52,395 nucleotides of DNA from Monosporascus cannonballus (Eukaryota; Ascomycota; Sordariomycetes; Xylariales): contig QJNS01000372.1 of the NCBI GenBank assembly GCA_004154925.1, positions 1 through 52,395 on the forward strand, given 5' to 3'. This document shows, piece by piece, positions 25,330 through 34,992 of the stretch (position 1 is the stretch's first letter; every line of letters starts with the position of its first letter). The notes under the pieces are model-generated. The model was not told the origin of the DNA and searched no databases. It worked only from the letters and a program-made list of their open reading frames with translations. Both the position numbers and the translations under genes were made by a program.

Positions 25330-26640
25330 AATTCGTCATCCTGTTATAAAACGTTTAACGGAAATAATTAATTAACCAATATTATAATAATTTAAAAGCA
25401 AAATATATAAAATATATCTGTACGTTAAAATTAATAACTAAAAAGTTTTATTAAGAAAATATGGCGAACGATATCCGAAAATATATTAAGTAATATCCGA
25501 ATTGCTAGGGCATAATAAAGTTACGCCATAAACCATATAAACAATTATAGCCTCTGCCGTTATTTAAATAACCTTTTTAAAAAATCTCGTTAAATTTTAT
25601 TACGGGATTTCCTAAAAGCTTAGGTTTAAACGAGTTAAAGTACGACGTAATTTTGGTGATCGTCGACCGCTTTACGAAATTAAAATTATTTATTCTTATA
25701 GTTAAAACCTTAATTATAACCGAACTAACTTAATTACTTCATAACAAAATTAAATACAGATTCGGTACGCCAACCGAAATTATTAATAATAAAAATAAAT
25801 TATTAACAAATTTATTTTAGACGAAATTTTACAAAAAACGAAACATAAAACCGTAAATATCGATTATTTATTATTCGTAAACTAATAAGCAAATAAAACG
25901 CATTTATTAGGTCCTAAAATATTATTTGCGTAATTACGTTAATAAATATTAAAATAACTAAATAAAATTATTACGAAATACGGAATTCGCATATAATAAT
26001 ATGCAAAACGTATTTACCGGTCGTTTTTCGTTCGAAATCTTATATAAGTATTATCTAAAAATAATAAAATATTTCTTATAAAAATTTAAAAAAATAAATA
26101 TAAGGAATTAAAAAACGTTTTAAAAAAATAACGATTATTCGTCGAATAATATACGAATATTAGGAGAAAATAACGGCAGCCCAGAAAAGAAATTATAATT
26201 AATATTATATGCCTATAAAATTTTAATTAAGACAATAAATAAATTTATCGATTAAGAATTTTAAGTTCAAAAATACAAAATTCGTATTTATTTACATTCG
26301 GATTATAATTAAAAAGTAAATACATTCCTAAATGTATAAAGTAATCCTTTTTATTAAATATTAACAGATATATAATATATTTTTAATATCCTTATTAAAA
26401 CCGTAATATAACTAAAAATAGGACGACGTCCAAATAACGTTACCGGACTTAATAAAAAAACAGAAAAAATAAATAATAAAGGATATTATCTATTACCGAA
26501 ATAACCGGGGATAACGCAAATATCTGATTAAATAAAAAAGCTGGCCCGCTAAGTATAATACGTAAAAACCTTAAAAATATCTTAAATACGCGCTTAAGAT
26601 ATTACAGTATTACGAAAAAAAAGTTAAATACATATATAAT
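25330..26640 (+). pseudogene. Integrase and chromodomain of the chromovirus, decayed
   Basis: The integrase core is clear: LNFITGFPKSLGLNELKYDV near 25,590-25,650, VDRFTKL, then FGTPTEII and YKKRNIK, and the stretch TNKQIKR near 25,884-25,901. Catalytic positions are all lost by G-to-A changes: first Asp to Asn (codon 25,593-25,595), second Asp to Asn (25,788-25,790) and Glu to Lys (25,896-25,898). Downstream at about 26,515-26,600, YLIK*KSWPAKYNT*KPLKY is a chromodomain of the YLVKWKGWPxxxNTWEPLxN type, with two aromatic-cage tryptophans now stop codons. In living chromoviruses this domain directs insertion into heterochromatin. Confidence 0.87.
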
Positions 26641-26699
26641 AAATAAAACGACTTAAAAACTGTAAAATAATAATAATATAATTGGAAATTAATTACTTA

Positions 26700-28269
26700 A
26701 TAATTATAAAAATTATAAAAAATAATTTTAAACATAATTAAAATATTAATATTAAAATATTACCTAATTACATAATTACTTTTAAGCCTTTAACAAATAA
26801 CTACCTTATTATATATTAATCGAAAACCTATAAATAACGCAAAAAAATTAAACCTTTTTTCGAAAATAAGATTTCGCACTTAATTATTAAATTTTACGTT
26901 AATTAGCCCTTAATAGGCATATTAAAAAAATTAACATAAAAATATCGGAAAATAATCGGAGAATATACGATAGCAAAAAACGAATACACTTATTAAATTT
27001 GCTAGGCGTAAAACCTAGAAAAAACTTAAAAATATCTTATTTCTTACGAAAAACAGGGCCCAAATAACCGGAATATAATTTATTACTAGTCAGAAATAGG
27101 GCGCCGTCTCTAAAATACTTAACATACTTAGGTTTAGTAATAGCCTTACCGGGCAAAACCGTTTTCCAATTATAATTATTAATAAATATCAAAATTTCGT
27201 CAAAATGTTAAAAAACGCGCGGAAAATGCTTGTAAACGAGAAACGTAACGGCATAACGGCTTTCGAAAATTACCTTATTTATAAAGGTACTTTAAAATTA
27301 CGCCTAATCGGAAATTAATTACGAAATAATAAGAAAAAAATTGTAATATTTACAAAAAGGACCTAAATCTGTAAATTTATAAAACGGCGTTAAAATTGGA
27401 TTTTCGTAATTATAACGAACAATCGAAAATTAACCTTAATTACATTAAAAAACGATATTCCTTATTAATAACCGCGTTAAAAGCAAATTCGGTTTCGTAA
27501 AAAACGTCGAATCGACGACCGACTACAACTACATCAAAACGTTCGTATTAAATATCCGTAATACGAACTTTTTCGAACTTATCGATTAATTCCTAATTAT
27601 CGATACCGAATTAAAAAGTCGTTTGGATAATACCTTTAAGAATAATCGGAATTTAAACGGAAAATTAAATAACGATATTAATAATATTAAAAATAATTAC
27701 TTATTGTGCGAAAACTTTTATAATAATAATTGGTTACGACGTAATTTAAGGCGTCCGAAACCTAAATACAAACCGTAAAGTAATTGAAATAACGTTATAT
27801 TACGTAAATATAATACGGCTTATTACCGTTTATAATACAACTGGTATTTATTTTACTATCGGCATTAAAAGAATGGCGTTCGAAAAAATATCAGTTTTTC
27901 TTAGTACCAAAATATCACTTCTTTTGGAATTCCTTACGAAAAAAAGATATAACGAACGGAAATAATACGTAGTATAATCGGAAAAGGCGAAATAAAAATT
28001 AAAAAAACGGAAAACCGAACAAAACGCATACGCAAAAAAATAAAAATATAAACGCAAAAAGAAAAAAAGTAAACAAAATGAAATTAAAAACAGATTATAA
28101 TAAGAAACTGGGTAAAACATAATTAATTACGTAATATAATACGTATTAATCATTACAGCAACTATTTACAACATAATATAACGGTAAATTATCGGCAAAT
28201 ATATACAACCAGATCTGCGAAATACGTTATATCAAATTAATAATAATATTATTAAAAATTAACAACTTC
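26700..28269 (+). pseudogene. Unidentified 3' region of the chromovirus, possible extra ORF
   Basis: About 1.5 kb lies between the chromodomain and the 3' LTR, more than a standard chromovirus needs. The plus strand keeps the A-rich coding-like composition of gag-pol. A readable stretch near 27,190-27,310 contains NFVKMLKNARKMLVNEKRNG and then AFENYLIYKGTLKLRL. Near 27,870-28,120 the plus strand encodes a strongly basic Lys/Arg-rich tail. I do not recognise a family. It may be an additional ORF, an old insertion or captured host sequence. The minus-strand open stretch at 27,848-28,120 is the antisense of the basic tail and is not a gene. Confidence 0.4.
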
Positions 28270-28279
28270 AAAAAAAAAG
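28270..28279 (+). other. Polypurine tract remnant
   Basis: A run of nine A and one G lies immediately before the 3' LTR (28,284), where the plus-strand primer of an LTR element is expected. G-to-A RIP could have turned a mixed purine tract into this A run. Confidence 0.5.
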
Positions 28280-28283
28280 TAAT

Positions 28284-28489
28284 TGTAAGAATACAGCGTT
28301 TATAAAAATAAAATTGGTAATCGACTAACTACCGATCAGCCACCGACCCACTTATTAATATAAATCCATCATCTGGCAGCTAATGGGAAACGCTAGATAG
28401 AAATAACCAAATACATTCACTTTTTGAAATCTGCTTTACAACTGGTCGGAAATCACCTTACCCAGCTTATAACTGTCTATTTTCTTATA
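28284..28489 (+). repeat. 3' LTR of the chromovirus
   Basis: 206 bp, starting TGTAAGAATACAG and ending TTATA where the 5' LTR has TTACA, so the terminal CA has become TA. It is collinear with the 5' LTR without gaps. Confidence 0.85.
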
Positions 28490-30099
28490 TATATTTAGTA
28501 TAATAATTATTTATATATACATAATTTTTTGCCTACTTAATTTTTAAAAAAAAGTTATTTTTAATATATTTTTAATTTCGCATTTTAGATAATAAATTTA
28601 ACAATGTACATTTTTAAAAAGTTGTTTTTAAGTTTAAAGACCGGCATTAAATTCATAATATTCTAAAATAATATAAATATCTATATAATATATTATATTC
28701 GCTTTGCTTTAATTCGGAATATAAATAATTAAATTTAAGGTACTTTGGCAATCGAAAAATTTATACATTTATATTTGTAATTTAATTTTGTAAACGTTTT
28801 ATTATTTGGTTTATGTTAAAAGTCGCTATATTTTTAACAAATAAGTAAATTAAATAATTGTTATCGTAATAAATTGTAAAATATATTATACTATAAAGTT
28901 CTGTTAAAGATTTCTTTAAATATGTAATATAATTTGAAAATTTATAAAATTTAAAAAACATCTATTTCTAATTATTAATATTTAGTCGAAATTGGCTAAA
29001 TTTATTATCCGCATTTTTATATGTCAAAATAATAAAAGTATTTTAATTTTTTATCTATTTTAAAAACAGTTTATTTTAAATAGTATTTATAGATTTTAAT
29101 TTTAGAATTCTAGTATAAAGTATAATATTCGTACTTTATAATATCGCGCTAAATCTAACTAATCGTAACACTAAATTATTCTACTTAAACAAAATTGAAT
29201 TAACAATTTTTTCTCTTTCTACCCTATTATTTATTTCGTATTTAACCGTTTAGCCTTTTTTTACAGTTCAGATATTCTTTTTTATGAGTTTGTTTTAAAT
29301 AAAAAAGCAATATTTATTATTAAAATACTTCTTCTGATTAAAGTTAAAACATTTTATATTAAACTTATTATTAAAGATTTTTTTAAAAAGGTATTCGTTT
29401 TTTTATAAATTATCTTTGTTTTTTAAATTCGATTTCCAAAAATTCGATTATTACTTTATTTATTAAATTTCCTTTTCGAAATACTAATTAAAAATATAAC
29501 TTTCAAAATAATGGTGTTATTAATATATATCGGAAAACATTTAGTTTTAGGTTTCGTATATTATTGGTTTCCTATTTAAAGCTTTAAAGGGTTAAAATAA
29601 AAATAAAATAATATACTTTTAATAAGTTTTAAATTTCTATTAAACGATTAAATTCGGTCGTATATTTAAATACTAACTTCGTGAAAAAATGCGGTTATTT
29701 AATCGTATATTATTTTATTTAAGTTTTTAAATAATAATCGTATTTCTAAGAAAAGTTATATTTATTCAAAGTATTAATGATTATATTCGAAATCTTTAAA
29801 GTAATTTTGCAAAAACTTGCTTTATAAATAACTACTAAATAGTTATTACTTTTTAGTATTTTTTATTAAAAGACTTTTATAAAACTTAAGTTGAAATTTA
29901 ACTTAGACCTAAAATTCTTTTATATTTATAAATTTATTATAAAATTTAAAGAGACTGGTTTATAACCTTTAATATTAAATTAAAAGTTAGAGAGATTTGG
30001 TTCTGATTAATATAAATAAACAAGCTATATCATAATACGAAAAGGGATTATCGAAAAAAAGAAATTAATTCGATTATATTGATAGTATTGAACCTTGAT

Positions 30100-30250
30100 G
30101 ACTTATGCGTTAAAAAGCATAATAAGTAGTGATAATGGTCGTTGTCTTTAAAGTTGAACTTATTGCGAAAGAGAGCTCTTTAATATATATACGAAACTCG
30201 AACTTTCTAATCAGCTAAGGCTGATTATAGGCGTAACACCTTGCTCCACT
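30100..30250. repeat. Less-decayed island with a perfect 7-bp-stem hairpin
   Basis: AATCAGC (30,209-30,215), loop TAAG, GCTGATT (30,220-30,226). A second small dyad, ATGC..GCAT, lies at about 30,105-30,120. The island ends in GGCGTAACACC. It resembles the end of an LTR or a small transposon, but no second copy is present in the window. Confidence 0.35.
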
Positions 30251-31683
30251 CCAATATTTAGCATTTTATAGTAATTAAAAAGTAAAATAGTATTTTCGCG
30301 TAAATGGTTTATATCGAATAATAATAAGGTTAAAGTTTTTTATTATTAAGCTAATTTAACGTTTTAATATTAAATTTTTAAATTTAATAGCATTTTTATA
30401 AAGATGAATTATAATTAAAAATAAAAAAACTTCCTTAAAATCGATTAATACAAATACTATTTTATCGATTATTTCGAATAGTTTTTAACTAAAAAGCAAA
30501 TTACTTAATATAATTATTAAGTTTTATTAACTAATTATAAAAATCGAATGTAGTATTTATATTTTAAGTGTGATCTTTTATTATTTTTTGTACCAGATTT
30601 TAAAAAAATACATACTTTAATTAAATAAGAAATTCTTAACCCATAAATAATATATAATTTATTTACTTAAAAATATAAACAATATTCGAAAAAAGATTTC
30701 ACAAAATAATAAAACAAAGAATAATTTATTAATTTTTTCGTCAAAAACGTTTACGAATTCTTCGTTAATTTAAAAACAGTACCTTTAATAAAAGCCTTAA
30801 ATTAATATCTAAAAAGCGAAATTAAATAACTAGTTATTTGTAAACAAAATATTAGTTTTTTATATATTCTTTTTTAATAAGTATATCGTAGATTCAAGTA
30901 ATTTATATAATCTGGTCTTCGATTACTTAAATATTTTAGATTTTAATATTAAAAAGGATTTAAATTATATAACTTTAATATTATAAGTTTTAACCGTTTT
31001 TGGTAACTAAGCTAGTTAGATTATAATATTTATTTTATATATTATATTATTAATAAGCCTATATATTTTAATTTTTTATCCTAGTTTTGTTAAGTTAATT
31101 TTGACGTTTACTAATATGAAAGTTGTAGAAAATTACTATTATTATTATTTACTTATTTGCTTTTTTATAACACTAAATTAGGATTACTAAGACAGCTTGC
31201 TAGTCTGCAAGTTAGCTGTTAGATATCGACATCGCTTCCTTCAGCTAGCTCAAGTCTCTGCTAGTTCGTTTTTATTTTTGATATATTTTTATATATTACG
31301 CTAAGACGCTAAAATTAACTAACTAAATATCGTATCTCTATAACAAATTAGCGAAGCCTAAATTATAATTATATAAAAATTATTCATATAGTATTTTTCT
31401 AAATAAAAAATTGTAGTTTTTCGTTTATAAAATTAATTTAAATTAAATAAATTTAATATTTGGTATATATATTAAATATAAATTAATATACTTGTAGAAC
31501 CTTTTCGAATTGTTTAAATAATAATTAAAAGTAATAGAATTAAGTGAAAGTTCAGTGAAATTATTAACTGTAACGTTATTATAATTACGATAATATAAAT
31601 ATTACGTATATTATTTTATTACAATCTATTTAAAGGTAATTTAATATAGAAAATCTTATTTAATTTTATTTTTGCTTGTATAA

Positions 31684-31725
<42 letters not shown>
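31684..31725. repeat. (ATT)14 microsatellite
   Basis: Fourteen uninterrupted ATT units (42 bp). It is perfect despite the decayed surroundings. As it contains no C or G it cannot be a RIP target. Confidence 0.95.
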
Positions 31726-32541
31726 GTATAGTAATTATAAACAATTTAAAAATATTGTTATAATTGTACCATAATGAATTTATGTTTAATAAATTTAGTA
31801 CTGTAAATATACGTTAAATATAAATTAATATACATGTAGCATTTTTTTCGATTTTTCTAAAAACAATTAATATAATTAAAGTTAAGTATAAAAAATAGGT
31901 GATCGTAATATTTTTATAGTTATAACAACATAATTATCGTTTATATTATTGTATAACGAGTTTTCTTAAAATATTTTATATAAAAGAAATCTGTTTAAAA
32001 ATATTTTTAGCCTTACGAATTATTATTTTTACGTCGCGGCTATAAAAAGATTAAAGTTAGTTAAGTCCGAAACACCTTTATATTTGTAACGTAATAACTA
32101 TAATTTGTACGGGTAAAAATATAGCTAAATGAGTTTTTCCTATATTGAATTATCTTTAGAAAGCTTATAGTTAAATTTTGAATGCAATAATTATGTTATT
32201 GTAGTTATAAAAGCATTATAAATTAGAAATATTATTAATTAAGAGTTTTTCTTTTTTTTTTCTTTAAAATTTTGATCAAGTCAACGCTGATATAAAAATT
32301 ATATATATTATTAAAAAGCCTTTTTAAAATTATATATATATATAACTCTTTTACTTTTTAATTATTTTTTAGTATTATTTTATTTAAAAAGTTTTAAAAA
32401 AAATTATTTAAAAACTTATGAAACGATATTAATTAAGGCTAAAAAATCATAATTTGTTATTAGGCCTTATTTTAGAGGTTTTGTTATTTTTGTAAGTCTT
32501 TTATAAATTAGAATAGTGTAGTATTAAATGTTAATTATTCA

Positions 32542-32776
32542 CAGCTACGCCGCAGGCGCAGCTACAATCTCTAAAATAGAGTCTAATTCTAGTAAGACAA
32601 GACATTGCTTAGCATAGATAGTTCTAGCATCTCTAAGTAGATAGGCGATGGTTTATAAAATGCTAACTTATACACTCTTGTATGCAGTTTTTATAGCATC
32701 GAAGTTTTCTTATTGCGTTTAGGACCTCATTTTAGAGGTTGTAGCTGCGTTGCAGGCGCAGTAGGCGTAGCTATAG
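32542..32776. mobile_element. MITE-like element with terminal inverted repeats
   Basis: The left end, AGCTACGCCGCAGGCGCAGC followed by TACAATCTCTAAAATAGAG (32,543-32,581), is inverted at the right end (about 32,728-32,772), where CTCATTTTAGAGGTTGTAGC leads into TGCGTTGCAGGCGCAGTAGG and CGTAGCT. The right arm has a few extra bases. The interior of about 150 bp encodes nothing. A partial extra copy of the right arm (CCTTATTTTAGAGGTTTTG) lies at about 32,465-32,483. It is short, non-coding and bounded by inverted repeats, and is less RIP-decayed than its neighbours. Target-site duplication not resolved. Confidence 0.6.
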
Positions 32777-33109
32777 TTATAGCTTTTAATTTAAAAAATA
32801 TCGGATAAAGTTTTAATATATCAATTACACCTTTTTAAAATAATAGCTACAAAAATAATAAAACTTGTAATATAAGGCTAAGTATTATATTATAATATTT
32901 GAGTTTTTTTAAAATATATATGTATATATATATATTCGTAATATTTATTGATTTTAATGTAATATTATATATAAATTTTAAAAGTTTTACACACTTTAAC
33001 TGTGTAGTTTTTGCCAAGTTAAGTTGTGTTATAAATTAATAAACTTCATCTTAAATTACGCTAAATATTACATATAAAATAAGCTTTCTAAACAGCATAT
33101 AGGTTTTAT

Positions 33110-33240
33110 TATTACGCATAGCAACGGAGGCAAAAATCGAATATTGTAATATTGTTACAAACGGCAGTTTAGTTATAAACGGCTAAAAAGTGTGAATAAG
33201 TGCAAATTACTGCAAAGCTAGGCTTTTATATAGCTAGAAG
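33110..33240. other. Transition zone at the right edge of the AT block
   Basis: Contains TGTTACAAACGGC and a second ATAAACGGC 12 bp later, then CTTTTATATAGCTAGAAGCCG, which looks like a TATA box. It may be the remnant of an LTR or of a promoter cut by transposon insertion. No second copy in the window. Confidence 0.25.
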
Positions 33241-34428
33241 CCGTCATTAGCTTTGGATCAATTTCGAGAGAAAATACGGCACATGCTGGAAAAGTTGAGA
33301 AGTCATAGAATATGGTTGAGCTGAAATGTGACAGCGCCTATAGGCAGACAAACCCATGAAATCCTAGACTCGGAGCCACCGGAACTACGGGTCGGCCCTG
33401 TCCTCCCCTGTGCAGACATCATCTCCCATCAGGACTTGGCGAAAACAGGGATCGGAGGCGCCCTCTGCATGCCTCTGGCACCTGCCCTTCATAGAGATTG
33501 GCAGGTTCAGCTGAGGTCGGAGTTGGGCGGGGTTGCGGAAAATACGGGGATCCCGCCGTATTCGTATTTGGGGAGCATGCATAGTATGGGTGTGGTGTTG
33601 TGATATGATGAACCATGATATAATGCATTTCTGGGGCATCGGGACAAGAACCGTTTTGACCGAGCCGGAGTCGTCACGACCGGATCCCAGACGAGCTCCG
33701 TTAGCTCCCATGACCCGGCAGCCAATACGACCTTTCCACTACCATTGGGTGAGATGCCGCTTGACTGCAGCCGTAGTACAAATCTTGTGCTACGTTCAAC
33801 GCCTGCTCCTCATCTAGCGCCGTTATATCCCCCTATCGTTCGAAAGCTGCGCTCAAGTCTTAACACCGTGGCAAATTTCCAATATCACGGACGTTGAGGG
33901 TATCTCAAATGATAGAATTGGCGTTCTTCAGAAGCATGTACAATGGCCTAGATATCACATCCGATACCATATCCCATATTGCAGTATCCGATCTCGGACT
34001 GCAATTGCAATAGACTCGGTCGTGATGCGGAGTCATGTTCGGAAACTCGGGACTGCCTGGTTGTATTCTGGATGGAATTCAAAGCACAGTATATCGTGAC
34101 TCATGGTATAGTATCAATGCTAGTCACTAAACAGAGACGACTCCAGGGACGCATTGTGCAGGGATCGGGCACGAATCCGCAGACCAACTGCGGAGTTATT
34201 GGTAAAGCGAGACCGAACTCCGGACCAAATAATTCCATGCAGACAGCGTAGACCGACCCCCAAGCTGGGCAGAATTTCTGCGCCAACGGGCCATCACCAT
34301 AAGTGTGTGCCCTCCTCCGCATGAGGAGGTCCTCAAGACGCCAACATTCGCCGTCATCATCGTCGTAATGCCGGTCCTTCCCTCCGTTCCACCTTTGCCC
34401 CGACCAAGAACACCAGTGAGCATGGAGA
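33241..34428. other. No gene recognised
   Basis: Balanced-GC DNA between the AT block and the eL42 gene. It holds several CGG/CCG-type clusters of the kind bound by fungal Zn2Cys6 factors (about 33,370-33,560). It may be a promoter that lost its gene to the AT block. Open frames here overlap on both strands and look like chance. The last few hundred bases include the 3' flank of eL42. Confidence 0.5.
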
Positions 34429-34992
34429 TTAGAAGACGAGAGCCGCACCCTTTGTTTTCTTGTCACCGCTACCGCCCCAGCATCATTAGTATTCATCTTA
34501 TAATTGCAGCCAGATGGCGCACGCGCGCCGCCGTTGGTATCACCTCGGCAAGGGGAAATCACGTACCCAAGCTCGAAGTGCTTGCATCGCTTGAGGGGCA
34601 GCTGTTTCTTGGTCTTGCATGAGGAGCATTCGAGTCGCAGGACAATCTTCTTGGTCGTCTTCGCCTTCTTGTGGAAAACCGGCTTCGTCTGACCACCGTA
34701 ACCGGACTGCTTGCGGTCGTAACGACGCTTACCCTGCGCGAAGGCAGAAGCTTTGCCCGCCTCTGTAGATTGATTCACCCGTGTCAGCCTCTCTCTCTCC
34801 CTTAAAAATTCTCTTGTTTCTTGTTTCCCGTTTCCCGTTCCTCCTCCTCCTGCCATCTTTTCCCTTGCTCACTATGGGCCATCATCTGTCTGAAGAAAAA
34901 AACGTACTGTACTGGGTGACCTTGTGAAGCGTGTGCTTCTTGCAGTCGCGGCCGCGGCAATAGGTCTTTCTCGTCTTCGGGATGTTCACCAT
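34429..34992 (-). CDS. rpl42: 60S ribosomal protein eL42 (L44/L36a family)
   Basis: A protein of the large ribosomal subunit near the E site, where it contacts the CCA end of the exiting tRNA. Minus-strand exons are 34,992-34,908, 34,762-34,567 and 34,468-34,429. Introns are 145 nt (CTGAC branch) and 98 nt (ACTAAT near the acceptor, TAG acceptor). The product is 106 residues, the usual length. It starts [20 protein letters not shown], contains [20 protein letters not shown] and ends [10 protein letters not shown]. The zinc-binding cysteines C12, C17, C74 and C77 are present. Residue 56 is proline, the form known from yeasts to be cycloheximide-sensitive, and Lys55 before it is the position methylated in fission yeast. 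The frame and every splice junction agree with the family, so the model is very secure. Confidence 0.97.

Larger units (their letters stand above)
21073..28489 (+). mobile_element. Ty3/gypsy chromovirus, full-length but dead through RIP
   Basis: A 7,417-bp element with 206-bp LTRs at both ends and a 5-bp flanking match TATAT (21,068-21,072 and 28,490-28,494), which fits a target-site duplication although it is weak evidence in AT-rich DNA. Readable plus-strand domains occur in chromovirus order: gag zinc knuckle (about 22,530), reverse transcriptase (23.4-23.9 kb), RNase H (about 24.6 kb), integrase (25.5-26.1 kb) and chromodomain (26.5-26.6 kb). About 1.5 kb of unexplained sequence follows before the 3' LTR. 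Plus-strand A exceeds T (35 A to 22 T in 26,041-26,100), the opposite of much of the block to the left. No protease motif was recognised. Confidence 0.88.
1440..33240. repeat. About 32 kb AT-rich, RIP-mutated transposon block (AT isochore)
   Basis: Composition changes sharply near 1,440 and again near 33,240. Inside, the DNA is overwhelmingly A and T with TpA very common, and no long open frame survives. Known transposon proteins can be read only with stops and missense changes that fit C-to-T on one strand or the other. The remaining cytosines are disproportionately in CpG. This is what RIP predicts (CpA and TpG converted to TpA) and not what simple CpG deamination predicts. I did not compute RIP indices. 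Such blocks are usually H3K9-methylated heterochromatin and may be centromeric, pericentromeric or subtelomeric. The sequence alone does not decide which. Confidence 0.92.
28490..33240. other. AT-rich RIP DNA with small less-decayed islands
   Basis: No protein relic was recognised. Mixed-composition islands occur at about 30,100-30,250, 31,180-31,290, 32,540-32,790 and 33,110-33,240, described separately where structure is visible. The rest is AT-rich with short A/T tracts only. Confidence 0.6.

Noticed and set aside
27848..28120. 90-codon minus-strand open frame rich in Phe, Tyr and Leu
   Set aside because: It is the antisense of a Lys/Arg-rich, A-rich plus-strand tract within the chromovirus; the hydrophobic sequence follows from composition.
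2213..33290. CRISPR array or other regular direct-repeat system in the AT block
   Set aside because: Repeats found are transposon ends or a single microsatellite; no regularly spaced repeat-spacer pattern, and the organism is eukaryotic.
34101..34856. 251-codon minus-strand open frame across eL42
   Set aside because: It is read-through of introns. Only its middle part (exon 2) is real protein; the correct model is the three-exon eL42.
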